Shown piece by piece: positions 1 to 7,836 of a stretch of 35,970 nt of DNA. The notes under the pieces were generated by a model. It was not told the DNA's origin, searched no databases, and saw only the letters and a program-made list of their open reading frames with translations. Position 1 is the stretch's first letter. Each line of letters begins with the position of its first letter. Source of the stretch: JBPOHE01 sp052035915. Lineage in GTDB: Bacteria; Pseudomonadota; Gammaproteobacteria; Chromatiales; Chromatiaceae. Position numbers and translations under genes: made by a program. Where the stretch lies: contig JBPOHE010000064.1 in the NCBI GenBank assembly GCA_052035915.1, positions 1 through 35,970 of the forward strand, in the 5' to 3' direction.

Positions 1-492
1 TTCATGGTGGCCATCCTCAGTTTCACTCTCTTCATCCGCGTCTCCTGGCGGAGCGGTCCCGGCCGCATCCCCAACGCCTCCGGAGACCAAGGTCTCTAGT
101 GGGGCCATATCCTCGGCGGACCGCTGCTCGCCATGGGGGCGGTATTCATGATCGGCTGCGAGGTGCGCACCTATGCCCGGCTCGGGCTGGGTTACGGCAC
201 CGCCCTGGCGGCCCTGCCCGGATTTTATCTCGGCTATCTGCCTTACACCCTGTTCAAGGATCCCATCGACGCGGCGGTCTTCGGCCAGGGTCTGACCGAC
301 TTCATCACCCTCCCCCAATGGGCGGCGGCCACCCTGGGCGGCACCGAGGTCGGCTGGAGTCTGGGTTACAGCCTGGCGCTCCTGGGTCTGTTGATCTTCT
401 CCTTCGAGGGTGGACGCCGGTTCTTGCAGACCAGTCTGGGCCGATTACTGCGCAGCCATACCGACGAGTTGGTCTACCAACCCCTGAGATGA
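1..492 (+). pseudogene. YeeE/YedE-like membrane protein, interrupted by an in-frame TAG
   Basis: One reading frame runs from the window edge to a TGA at 490-492, broken only by TAG at 97-99. Before the stop it encodes a hydrophobic helix (FMVAILSFTLFIRVSW) and a loop. After it comes WGHILGGPLLAMGAVFMIGC, which resembles the glycine-rich membrane motif with a conserved cysteine of YeeE/YedE (DUF395) transporters of sulfur compounds. The peptide continues with helices near 180-245 and 370-410 and ends in a basic tail. Since recognisable sequence lies on both sides of the TAG, I read this as one gene carrying a nonsense mutation or sequencing error. A restart at ATG 133 would drop the start of the motif. 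The 5' end lies outside the window. The 3' end overlaps the cytochrome start (ATGA), so the two were probably co-transcribed. Family assignment is moderate. Confidence 0.55.
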
Positions 493-1730
493 GGTTGGCC
501 TGGCCGCCCAGTCGTTATTGGGCGGCAATCTTATCGATCTTGGTCGCCGGAGAGGTCGTCCCCTCCCCGGAGGTCGATACCAAGCTCCAGGATTTTCCCG
601 CCGGCTATTGGCAACGGCCTCTGGCGCCTCAAGGACCGGCGCCGGCGGGTTTGTCTCCGCTGGAAGCCTCTCTAGACCCGGAGTCCTGTCGGGCCTGCCA
701 TCCCGAACAATTCGCCGCCTGGTCCGGGAGCCGCCATGCCCAGGCCATGGGGGCCGGGGTGATGGGGCAACTCCTGGATATATCGAAAGAAGAACGCCAA
801 GCCTGCCTCGACTGCCATGCGCCCTTGGCCGAGCAGGCGGAGAGTCTGGAGACCGGGATTCGCCAAGGGACACGGCTGGAGTCCTCTGAGTCTATCCATA
901 ACTCCGGTGTTACCTGTTCGGCCTGTCATCTGCGCCACAACCAATGGCATGGCCCGCCCCGGCGCGCCGATCTCCCGCCTCCGGGCCTCGGTCAACCGCG
1001 GCCCCATGGAGACTGGCAAAGCCAGCCGGCCTTCGAGAACTCAGTATTCTGCGCCGCCTGTCACCAGTTCCCGCCCCAAGGCAATGCCGTCAACGGCAAA
1101 CTCTTGGAAGACACCTATCGGGAATGGCAGGCCAGCCCCCAGGCCAGGGAAGGGAAGCACTGCCAGACTTGCCACATGCCTGGACGGAGGCACGAGTTTC
1201 GAGGCATTCATGATCCTGACATGACCTCGGCAGCGGTAAAGATCGAGATTGCCGGGCCGAGGCTGGAAGCCGGGGGGCTCCAGGCCAGTTTGACGCTGAC
1301 CAACACCGGGGCCGCCCATCGCCTCCCCACCTATGCCACCCCGCGCCTGATCCTGGCGGTGTTTCAGATCGGGGCGGAAGGCAAGCCGCTGGACGGAAGT
1401 CTGGTGGAAACGGTCATTGGCTGGTCTGTGAGCCTGGATCTGACCCAGGAATGGGCCGACACCCGGCTGGCGCCTGAACAAACCGCGGTGCTGAGGTATC
1501 AGCGACCTCTGTTAGCGGACGCAACCCAGGTGGCCTTCCAGGTGCGGGTGGAACCCGAGCATTTCTACACCAGATTCTATCAGGCGCTCTTGGAACAGAG
1601 GCTCACCGACAAAGGCGAAGGACTGATCCGTCAAGCCCTGGAGGCCTCACTAGCCACCAGGTACCTGTTATTCCAGGAGCGTCGCGGCTGGCCGCCGGGA
1701 TTCTCGAACACCAGGCCGAACGTTCGATGA
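489..1730 (+). CDS. periplasmic pentaheme c-type cytochrome (cytochrome c554-like)
   Basis: A 413-aa secreted multiheme cytochrome. Five CXXCH heme-binding motifs are visible at residues 67-71, 106-110, 133-137, 178-182 and 215-219. They are spaced as in cytochrome c554-type domains, with several extra histidines that could be distal ligands. The N-terminus (RYWAAILSILVAGEVV) is a plausible signal peptide. After about residue 235 the protein is heme-free and predicted beta-rich, with a TNTGAAHRLPTYATPR stretch typical of the C-terminal domain in such cytochromes. I start it at ATG 489, which overlaps the TGA of the upstream membrane protein (ATGA). The open frame extends further upstream, but only as a shadow of that gene. 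The likely role is periplasmic electron transfer; donor and acceptor cannot be read from sequence. Confidence 0.85.
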   Translation: MRLAWPPSRYWAAILSILVAGEVVPSPEVDTKLQDFPAGYWQRPLAPQGPAPAGLSPLEASLDPESCRACHPEQFAAWSGSRHAQAMGAGVMGQLLDISKEERQACLDCHAPLAEQAESLETGIRQGTRLESSESIHNSGVTCSACHLRHNQWHGPPRRADLPPPGLGQPRPHGDWQSQPAFENSVFCAACHQFPPQGNAVNGKLLEDTYREWQASPQAREGKHCQTCHMPGRRHEFRGIHDPDMTSAAVKIEIAGPRLEAGGLQASLTLTNTGAAHRLPTYATPRLILAVFQIGAEGKPLDGSLVETVIGWSVSLDLTQEWADTRLAPEQTAVLRYQRPLLADATQVAFQVRVEPEHFYTRFYQALLEQRLTDKGEGLIRQALEASLATRYLLFQERRGWPPGFSNTRPNVR

Positions 1731-1782
1731 GGTTCAGATACAACGCTGGGATTCATCGCGCTCCTCGCCAGCCTGGGAGAAC

Positions 1783-1880
1783 CGGGCCTCGGCTGAAAAT
1801 GGTCATTTTTGTTCTTTTAAAGAGAACGATATCTCTATAAAAAATCTTACTGTTCTCAATTGGAGAACAATAAACTGGGC
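1783..1880 (-). repeat. dispersed double-hairpin repeat, copy A
   Basis: Two inverted repeats GTTCT-N7-AGAAC lie at 1811-1827 and 1852-1868, with left edges 41 bp apart, in an AT-rich setting flanked by GC-rich DNA. Read on the minus strand, the copy ends with AAAAATGACCATTTTC and then AGCCGAGGCCCGG, matching the other three copies in the window (8.7, 15.0 and 29.7 kb, all plus). The outer arms are also roughly complementary, so one long hairpin is an alternative fold. It fills the gap after the cytochrome gene. The rest of that gap (1881-2124) is GC-rich and holds only the terminator listed next. Confidence 0.75.
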
Positions 1881-2017
1881 TCTAGAGCCCCGGCCCGGGA
1901 GCGATACGGGGGCGGGCTCCCGCCGCGGGAAAAGTCAGCGCGGGCCAAGAGGCGTGAGGGGTGGTGATCTGGGTTGTATCGAGGCGCGAAGCGCCGAAAT
2001 CCGGCGTCTTCTCGGCA

Positions 2018-2063
2018 CAAAAAGATCGGGGTCGGGAAAGGCGGCCTCGCCCTTCACGACCCC
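2018..2063 (-). terminator. rho-independent terminator of the sensor operon
   Basis: On the minus strand an imperfect GC-rich stem (GGGGTCG at 2057-2063 pairing with CGACCCC at 2028-2034, extended inward with mismatches) is followed by GATCTTTTTG. It lies about 60 bp past the stop of the HAMP sensor gene, as expected for an intrinsic terminator of that operon. Confidence 0.65.
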
Positions 2064-2124
2064 GAATCACTTCCGGACACCGAGTCGGCTTCGTTGGAGA
2101 GGAAGCCGCTCTCAGCCAGCCAAT

Positions 2125-3303
2125 CTAACTTTTGTCCTGATCCCCGCCGTAATACTGCTGCAGGGTCCGGGTCGCGTCGGCGATCATCATTCGCAGACCA
2201 GAGATCAATTCCGCCAACTCGCCAATCTCGTCCGAGGACTTGACATCCACCGTGGCGGTAAAGTCGCCACCAGCGACCCTGGTGGTGACATCCACGATCT
2301 GCGTCAAGGGCTTGATGACGATCTTGTGGATCAACAGGATCAATATCAGGCTGATCAAAAGCACCGCCGCCGCCGCGATACCGAGGATCTTGGTATTGTA
2401 CTGGGAGGTCTGGTGCTCGAGCTCGGTAACATCGTCCGTCACCATCACCACCCCCAGCCGTGCCCCACCGGCGTCCAACAGCGGAAAGCCACCACATATC
2501 AGGGTGCGGTTCCCGCTGAGGATCTTGTTGAACACACTGCCTTCCGGGGCCACCGATTTGAGCTGGGATTCGCTCAGGCATTGACGCTGGTACTCCGGGG
2601 TCAACTCGGAGGTGCTGTCCACCATCACATAGTTGGGGATGCTGAAGTAGCTCGGCGCCCCGGTCGCCCGGCTCACCGCCGCCCAGTCCATGGGATCGAT
2701 CAATTGATTTTCCACCAGGATGGCGTAATTGCGTCCGCTGATGGTCTTCATGAGGCGGAGAAAATGATCGATCTCCTCGCCGTATTCGATATAACCGATC
2801 AAGCTGTCTTTATTGTAGTAAGGATGGACCACGCGCAGGGCGAAGGCGGTCTTGCCGAGTTCGATACCCGTACCCCAGCTATTGGCTGTTTTGGCGGCGG
2901 CAAAGGTTTTACGGTTCACCTTATCGCCGAAGAGTTTTGGATTATGCAGGCGTAGGAAGGTGGTGCCGTCTGCCTGGTGGAAATAGAAATGGGTGAGTCC
3001 CATGGCCTTGTGTTGCTCGAATAGGCCCTTCCCCAGTTGCGCCAACTGATTCCGATCGTTCTTGAGATAGACATCCTTGAATTCCTGGTTGGTCATGAAG
3101 TCGGTCATGGCCGCCTTCAGCATCTTATTGTCGCTTTCCACCAGGTTATAGAAGGTTTTCTTGGCCGTCTGCACGCTGTCGAGAGACATACGATCGAGAT
3201 GTTCTTTTTGCAGATCCAGCGCCAGTACGAAAAAGACCGCGGCTACCAGCACTATGCCGATGATGATGACAGGTAAGAGCTTGTATTTGATGCTGAGTTT
3301 CAT
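2125..3303 (-). CDS. membrane sensor with periplasmic dCache-like domain and HAMP, no output domain
   Basis: A 392-aa bitopic sensor. TM1 spans about residues 9-31. The periplasmic region (about 32-305) carries HFYFHQADGTTFLRLHNP, then GDKVNRKTF and RVVHPYYNKDSLIGYIEYGEE, the pattern of double-Cache (dCache_3-like) ligand-binding domains. TM2 is about 308-330, followed by a HAMP region ending near 380 (VDVKSSDEIGELAELISGLR). The protein stops about 12 residues later, so there is no methyl-accepting, histidine kinase or GGDEF domain. Chemoreceptors and diguanylate cyclases of this build normally continue past HAMP, so this is a free-standing sensor or a trimmed receptor. Its ATG overlaps the stop of the upstream 65-aa gene by one base (TAATG), which suggests translational coupling. 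Ligand and partner are unknown. Confidence 0.75.
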   Translation of the reverse strand: MKLSIKYKLLPVIIIGIVLVAAVFFVLALDLQKEHLDRMSLDSVQTAKKTFYNLVESDNKMLKAAMTDFMTNQEFKDVYLKNDRNQLAQLGKGLFEQHKAMGLTHFYFHQADGTTFLRLHNPKLFGDKVNRKTFAAAKTANSWGTGIELGKTAFALRVVHPYYNKDSLIGYIEYGEEIDHFLRLMKTISGRNYAILVENQLIDPMDWAAVSRATGAPSYFSIPNYVMVDSTSELTPEYQRQCLSESQLKSVAPEGSVFNKILSGNRTLICGGFPLLDAGGARLGVVMVTDDVTELEHQTSQYNTKILGIAAAAVLLISLILILLIHKIVIKPLTQIVDVTTRVAGGDFTATVDVKSSDEIGELAELISGLRMMIADATRTLQQYYGGDQDKS

Positions 3304-3500
3304 TATATAAATACCCCGAGTATATCCCGCGCCGCTTGTTTGATCTTGGCAATCTTGGTTGGATCATCGGGCGTGTTTTTGTCGAAAGCAAATATCACCC
3401 CGGCTTTGAGGGCGATCTTCCCGCGCGTCGACGCCCTATCCAACCCCCTTTCGAGAATGACAGCGTCTATCTTTTGTGACAACTCCCAGAGCTTGCCCAT
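3303..3500 (-). CDS. small hypothetical protein coupled to the sensor
   Basis: A 65-aa soluble, mainly helical, charged protein (starting MGKLWELSQKIDAVILERG, ending AARDILGVFI). I do not recognise its family. A G-rich stretch (GGGGG) sits about 7 bases ahead of the ATG and could serve as ribosome binding site. Its TAA shares a base with the ATG of the HAMP sensor, so the two form a tight operon and this protein may work with that sensor, for instance as a cytoplasmic partner replacing the missing output domain. That role is inference from position only. Confidence 0.6.
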   Translation of the reverse strand: MGKLWELSQKIDAVILERGLDRASTRGKIALKAGVIFAFDKNTPDDPTKIAKIKQAARDILGVFI

Positions 3501-3843
3501 TCATCAGCCCCCGTAAAGAAATAAATCCATATCTACATCGAGGTGATCCTTGTAGGAAGTGGTTATATTCCACATTCTTTTCACTGAACTTCCTCGATAC
3601 AACCAGTAACTGCAGGAACAAAATATGGTCTCAAAAATTGCCCAAAAATAACAGGGGCGCCACCATCTCCGGCCCGGGCTGGTGCCTTGCTCCCAAGCCC
3701 GGAAGGCTCTTCATCCGCTTTCCTTGCCGATGGAAAGCCCAGCTATATTAACAATCGAGACCGGAAGACGGCTCCGGAACCATTAGCCATCCGGGTTGCC
3801 AAATTTTTAGTTCAGCTTGTACCTCGATCGGGAGAGATCCAGC
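3501..3843 (+). other. divergent intergenic region, no gene seen
   Basis: This 343-bp gap separates the minus-strand sensor operon from msrA. The half near the sensor operon is AT-rich and should hold its promoter, but I see no clean -35/-10 pair. A small inverted repeat GTGG-N7-CCAC lies near 3559-3573. The half near msrA is GC-rich and ends in a GGGAGAG ribosome binding site. Open frames across it lack convincing starts or family features. Confidence 0.5.
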
Positions 3844-4479
3844 ATGTTGTGGAGACAGAAGAAGATCCAGATGCCGAGTCCGCAGGAGGCCCTGCCCGGA
3901 CGTACCCAAGCCATGCCCCACCCCAAGGCCCATTATGTCAACGGCCATCCCCTGGCCGCCCCTTATCCGGACGGAATGGAAATCGCCATGTTCGGCCTGG
4001 GCTGTTTTTGGGGAGCGGAACGGCGCTTCTGGACGGTGCCGGGGGTCTACACGACCGCCGTGGGTTATGCCGGCGGCTCTACCCCCAATCCGACCTATGA
4101 GGAGGTTTGCACCGGGATGACCGGACATAACGAGGTAGTCCGGGTGGTCTACGATCCGGCCCGGGTGAGTTATAGCGATCTGCTGCGGTTGTTCTGGGAA
4201 AGCCATGATCCCACCCAGGGTATGCGCCAAGGCAATGATGTGGGAACGCAATACCGATCCGGGATCTATTGCTACACAGCGGACCAATTGGCCCAGGCGA
4301 GCGCGTCCCGGGAAAGGTTTCAGGCGGCGTTGGACAGCCGTGGGCGCGGCGGTATCACGACCGAGATTCTTTCCGCCCCGGAGTTTTATTTCGCCGAGGA
4401 ATACCATCAACAATATCTGGCCAAGGTGCCCAATGGTTACTGCGGTCTGGGCGGTTGCGGGGTCTCCTATCCGGGGTGA
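3844..4479 (+). CDS. msrA: peptide methionine-(S)-sulfoxide reductase MsrA
   Basis: A 211-aa cytoplasmic enzyme that reduces the S-epimer of methionine sulfoxide in proteins and free methionine, recycled by thioredoxin. The catalytic GCFWG motif is at residues 53-57 (Cys54), and resolving cysteines lie in the C-terminal GYCGLGGCG. The N-terminal extension (QEALPGRTQAMP, then VNGHPLAAPYPDGME) matches the longer Escherichia coli-type MsrA. I chose ATG 3844, nine codons inside the longest open frame, because GGGAGAG lies just upstream and because the length then matches the E. coli protein. It stands alone; a separate periplasmic repair system (msrPQ) is at about 32 kb in this window. Confidence 0.95.
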   Translation: MLWRQKKIQMPSPQEALPGRTQAMPHPKAHYVNGHPLAAPYPDGMEIAMFGLGCFWGAERRFWTVPGVYTTAVGYAGGSTPNPTYEEVCTGMTGHNEVVRVVYDPARVSYSDLLRLFWESHDPTQGMRQGNDVGTQYRSGIYCYTADQLAQASASRERFQAALDSRGRGGITTEILSAPEFYFAEEYHQQYLAKVPNGYCGLGGCGVSYPG

Positions 4480-4503
4480 GTCTCGTCAGGAGAGACTCGC
4501 CCC
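4473..4503 (+). terminator. hairpin at the end of msrA
   Basis: A near-perfect 12-bp stem (GGGGTGAGTCTC pairing with GAGACTCGCCCC) with a 7-base loop begins within the last codons of msrA. No T-run follows, so it may act as an mRNA 3' end stabiliser or a rho-assisted terminator. Confidence 0.5.
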
Positions 4504-4515
4504 GATCAGGAGAAG

Positions 4516-4548
4516 GCCGCCCCTACCTGGGTCTCCAGCCGGGGCGGC
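4516..4548 (-). terminator. hairpin after the sulfur globule protein gene
   Basis: An inverted repeat GCCGCCCC / GGGGCGGC with a 17-base loop lies just beyond the stop of the minus-strand sulfur globule gene. There is no clear T-run; function is inferred from position. Confidence 0.4.
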
Positions 4549-4556
4549 GTCCTCGA

Positions 4557-4883
4557 TCAACGGCTGGTGGTGCTAGGGGCGACCGGGGCCGGGGCGGCGA
4601 CCGGCGCCTGAGCTACCCCGTAGGGGGCAACGACACCGTAGGGCACGCCGTATCCGTAGGGGCCGTAGGCATAGGGCCCATATCCATAGCCGTAGTTATC
4701 GAAATAGCGGCTCCGTCCCCACCCGTGGGTGCTGGTGTTCATGCTGAAGTTGAAATCACCCGCCCCGTCACCAAAAAAGTCATCCATGAAGGAGCTGGAG
4801 CCGGGGCCACCCCACCAAGCGGAGGCCGAGGCGGAAGCGCCCAAGAGAGCGGTGATGGCGGCGATTTTGAGGATCTTGGTCAT
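4557..4883 (-). CDS. sulfur globule-type envelope protein
   Basis: A 108-aa secreted low-complexity protein. The signal peptide MTKILKIAAITALLGASASA is followed by WWGGPG, an FMDDFFGDGAGDF segment and a Tyr/Gly/Pro repeat region (YGYGYGPYAYGPYGYGVPYG), ending in a Pro/Ala tail. This matches the small Gly/Tyr-rich proteins that coat periplasmic sulfur globules in Chromatiaceae such as Allochromatium vinosum; they are structural and have no catalytic residues. An AGGAG ribosome binding site precedes the ATG. A strong sigma70-type promoter lies about 80 bp upstream, fitting an abundant structural protein. The exact Sgp class (A, B or C) cannot be assigned. Another Gly/Tyr-rich envelope protein remains possible. 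Confidence 0.7.
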   Translation of the reverse strand: MTKILKIAAITALLGASASASAWWGGPGSSSFMDDFFGDGAGDFNFSMNTSTHGWGRSRYFDNYGYGYGPYAYGPYGYGVPYGVVAPYGVAQAPVAAPAPVAPSTTSR

Positions 4884-4964
4884 GGGAAGTCTCCTGAAAT
4901 AGTGGTTTTGGATTTTGGTATCGCAGACTCGGGAAGTTGTGCCTGCCTTGATCTCGATGGGTTT

Positions 4965-4993
4965 ATAATATTAGCGAATACTTATTTTGTCAA
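4965..4993 (-). promoter_or_regulatory. strong sigma70-type promoter of the sulfur globule gene
   Basis: On the minus strand a perfect -35 TTGACA (4988-4993) and a -10 TATTAT (4965-4970) are separated by exactly 17 bp. Transcription would start near 4957 and leave a leader of about 75 bases before the ATG at 4883. The rest of the 4884-5180 gap holds nothing else I can support. Confidence 0.75.
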
Positions 4994-5180
4994 CAGCTGT
5001 TTTATTCATGGCTAAATTTTTTCAATGCCTGATGGCCTGCCTTGCGGTTCCTCGCTCCGCCCGGTAGGAAACGGGCTCGGCCGCTGTTCCCCCCATCGCC
5101 AACGGGCTCTTGACCTGATCCGGGCTTGGCCCCTCAATACGAGGCCTGTCACCCCTATCTGAAAGGCCGTCACCGCCACC

Positions 5181-7229
5181 ATGAAAACGCCTGACCTGGC
5201 TTTGGTTCGCAACATCGGCATCATCGCCCATGTAGACGCGGGCAAGACCACCCTGACCGAGCGCTTTCTTTTTTATACCGGGGTGTCCCATAAGATCGGC
5301 GAGGTCCACGACGGCACCGCGCACATGGACTACATGCAGGAGGAGCGCGAACACGGCATCACCATCACCGCTGCCGTGACCAAGGCCCCCTGGCTGGGCC
5401 AAGAGATCCAGATCATCGATACCCCGGGCCATGTCGACTTCACCATCGAGGTGGAGCGCTCCATGCGGGTGCTCGATGGTTGTGTCATCGTCCTCGACGG
5501 TGTCCGGGGGGTGGAGCCGCAAACCGAAACGGTATGGCATCAAAGGCGCAAGTTCGGGCTGCCGGTGCTTTTTTTCATCAATAAGATGGATCGCCCCGGG
5601 GCGGACTTCGAGCGGGCGATGCACACCATCCAAACCCGACTCGGGGTAGAACCCGTCGCCCTGACGGTCCCGCTGCCCGAACAACAGGCGGTGGTGCATC
5701 TGGTCGAAGGGACGCTGCTACGCTTTCGCGGCGAGCAGGGGGAGATCGTCGAGGCCAAACCCTGTCCCGAGTCCTTGTGGACAGCGCTGCAAAGTCAACG
5801 GGAGAGCCTGTGGCTGACCGCCGCGGAATGGGATGACGCCCTGGCCGAGAAGGTCCTGACCGGCGAGACCCCTAGCCCGGAGGAACTCTGGTCGGCGTTG
5901 CGCAAAGGCACGCTGACGGGCCGGCTCTACCCCTGTTTCGGCGGTAGCGCCCTGCGCGATTATGGGGTGCAACCCGTGCTGGATGCCGTGGTGCGGCTGT
6001 TGCCGAGCCCCCTGGATCGGCCCCAGGCCGTCGGTCATCACCTCCACGGCGGCACCGAGATGATCGCCATGGACCCCCGAGGCCCATTGGCCGCCCTGGC
6101 CTTCAAGGTGCAACTCTGGGACGGGCGCCGGCATGTCTTCGCGCGGATTTATCGGGGGATGTTGAAAGCCGGGGCGCGGGTCAATGTCCCCGGGGCGAAC
6201 GGCAAGGTGATCAGCGAGACCGTGACCCGGATCTTCGAGGTCGATGCCGACCGACGCAAACATATTGAAGAAGCCTCCGCCGGTCAGGTAGTGCTTCTCG
6301 GTGGGCTGCGCCAGGCCACCACCGGCGACACCCTCTGCGACCCCGCCCACCCTTTGTGGCTGGAGCGGATCGAGGCCCGGGAGCCGGTATTGAGTCTGGC
6401 CATCGAGCCCCTTTCCAGCGATATCGAAGACAAATTGGTGGAGACCCTGGACAAGCTCGAACAGGAAGACCCGACCCTGCGCATCGAGATCGATCCGGAT
6501 ACCGGTCAGCGCCTTATGCGCGGCATGGGGGAGCTCCATCTGCAGATCCTCATCGAGCGGCTGGAACGGGAGTTCGATCTCCGGGTGCGCACCGGCACCC
6601 CGGCGGTCGCCCTGCGCGAGACCCTGGCCGGTAAAGGCGCCGCCGAGGTGCTCTACGACCGCTTCCTCGATCTCGAACGCGGCCCGGTCCAGGTCAAGGC
6701 CCGAGCCAGGGTTTCGGTGCGCCCCCTGCCCAGGCGCGCCGGAGTCAAACTGACACTAGAACCCAAGCTCCTGCCGGCCGGCAGTCTGCTCTCGGAGTTA
6801 CAAAAACAGGCGGTGGCCGCCGGGGCAAGGGATCCCTTGAGCAGCGGTCCGCTCGCCGGTATGCCACTCACCGATCTGGCCCTGAGCCTGGACGAGATCG
6901 AACTCTATGGCCAGGCCTCACGACTCGAAGCCCTGCGGGCGGCGGTCTCGCTGGCGGCCCGACGCGCCATCGCCGATGCCGGCGCTATCCTGTTGCGCCC
7001 CATCATGCGCACCGAGGTGGTGGTACCCGAGGCGAATCTGGGGGTGGTGCTGGGCGATCTGCAATCCCGGGGGGCCATCGTCAAGGACACCGAGCTCCTC
7101 GGCGACATCGCGTCCATCAGTTGCGATACCGCCCTCGACCGCTTGCTCGGCTACAGCACCGACCTGCGCAGCCTTACCCACGGACGCGGGCAGTTCACCA
7201 TGGAATTCGATCGCTTTGATGTGCTTTGA
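5181..7229 (+). CDS. elongation factor G-like translational GTPase
   Basis: A 682-aa GTPase with the layout of EF-G, which drives ribosome translocation. GTPase motifs: P-loop HVDAGKTT (17-24), switch region HGITIT (58-63), DTPGH (80-84) and NKMD (134-137). Domain II follows from about 280 and a C-terminal EF-G domain V region (RTEVVVPEANLGVVLGDLQSRGA) from about 605. It is a little shorter than canonical FusA, begins AHVDAGKTTLTER instead of the common AHIDAGKTTTTER, and is not next to rpsL-rpsG-tuf. It is therefore more likely a second EF-G paralogue than the main factor. A role in recycling, stress or ribosome protection is possible but not shown. DUF924 and amidotransferase genes follow on the same strand with short gaps. 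Confidence 0.85.
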   Translation: MKTPDLALVRNIGIIAHVDAGKTTLTERFLFYTGVSHKIGEVHDGTAHMDYMQEEREHGITITAAVTKAPWLGQEIQIIDTPGHVDFTIEVERSMRVLDGCVIVLDGVRGVEPQTETVWHQRRKFGLPVLFFINKMDRPGADFERAMHTIQTRLGVEPVALTVPLPEQQAVVHLVEGTLLRFRGEQGEIVEAKPCPESLWTALQSQRESLWLTAAEWDDALAEKVLTGETPSPEELWSALRKGTLTGRLYPCFGGSALRDYGVQPVLDAVVRLLPSPLDRPQAVGHHLHGGTEMIAMDPRGPLAALAFKVQLWDGRRHVFARIYRGMLKAGARVNVPGANGKVISETVTRIFEVDADRRKHIEEASAGQVVLLGGLRQATTGDTLCDPAHPLWLERIEAREPVLSLAIEPLSSDIEDKLVETLDKLEQEDPTLRIEIDPDTGQRLMRGMGELHLQILIERLEREFDLRVRTGTPAVALRETLAGKGAAEVLYDRFLDLERGPVQVKARARVSVRPLPRRAGVKLTLEPKLLPAGSLLSELQKQAVAAGARDPLSSGPLAGMPLTDLALSLDEIELYGQASRLEALRAAVSLAARRAIADAGAILLRPIMRTEVVVPEANLGVVLGDLQSRGAIVKDTELLGDIASISCDTALDRLLGYSTDLRSLTHGRGQFTMEFDRFDVL

Positions 7230-7270
7230 GCCCGCTCGATGGATCCTTTCAAACTCAGCTTGAGGTAGCC

Positions 7271-7825
7271 ATGTCGACCCAGACGACGCCAGCCGACATC
7301 CTCGATTTCTGGTTTGCCGCCGAGCACCGCCGACTCTGGTTCGACTCGACGCCGGAATTCGACGCCCGGATTCGCGAGCGTTTTCTGGCCCTATGGCATC
7401 GAGGTCGGGCCGGAGAACTGGATCCTTGGGCCAAGGATCCCAAGGGGGCCCTCGCCCTGGTGATCCTTCTCGATCAGTGGCCGCTGAATATGTTTCGCGA
7501 TGATCCCCTGGCCTACTCCACCGAGGCCCAAGCGCGGGGCATCGCCGCCGCGGCCATCGCCGCCGGATTCGACCAGGGCTTGGAGGGGGCAGAACGCTCC
7601 TTTCTCTATCTTCCCTTCATGCACTCCGAGGCCGCGGCCGATCAGGAGCGCTCCGTGGCCCTTTTCACCGCCGCCGGGCTGGAGGATGGGCGGCGTTGGG
7701 CGCTTCACCACCAGGAGATCATCCGTCGCTTCGGGCGCTTTCCCCATCGCAACGCGCTCCTGGGGCGACCCAGCACCCCGGAGGAGCTGGCCTATCTGGC
7801 CTCCCCCGGCGCCTTTCACGGGTAA
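7271..7825 (+). CDS. DUF924 family protein
   Basis: A 184-aa protein with the DUF924 signature: ILDFWF near the N-terminus, WHRGRAGELDPWAKDPKGALALVILLDQWPLNMFR split across residues 42-77, and FLYLPFMHSE. It is helical and soluble with no signal peptide. The biochemical function of the family is unknown; it has been compared to TPR-like helical repeats. I start at ATG 7271, preceded by TTGAGGT; the open frame extends 15 codons further without conserved residues. The stop lies 11 bp before the amidotransferase ATG, so the two are probably co-transcribed. Confidence 0.85.
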   Translation: MSTQTTPADILDFWFAAEHRRLWFDSTPEFDARIRERFLALWHRGRAGELDPWAKDPKGALALVILLDQWPLNMFRDDPLAYSTEAQARGIAAAAIAAGFDQGLEGAERSFLYLPFMHSEAAADQERSVALFTAAGLEDGRRWALHHQEIIRRFGRFPHRNALLGRPSTPEELAYLASPGAFHG

Positions 7826-7836
7826 GGAGATCGGTC

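Noticed and set aside
1954..2955. 333-aa plus-strand open frame opposite the sensor gene
   Set aside because: The minus strand encodes a coherent TM-Cache-TM-HAMP protein; the plus reading has no recognisable domain.
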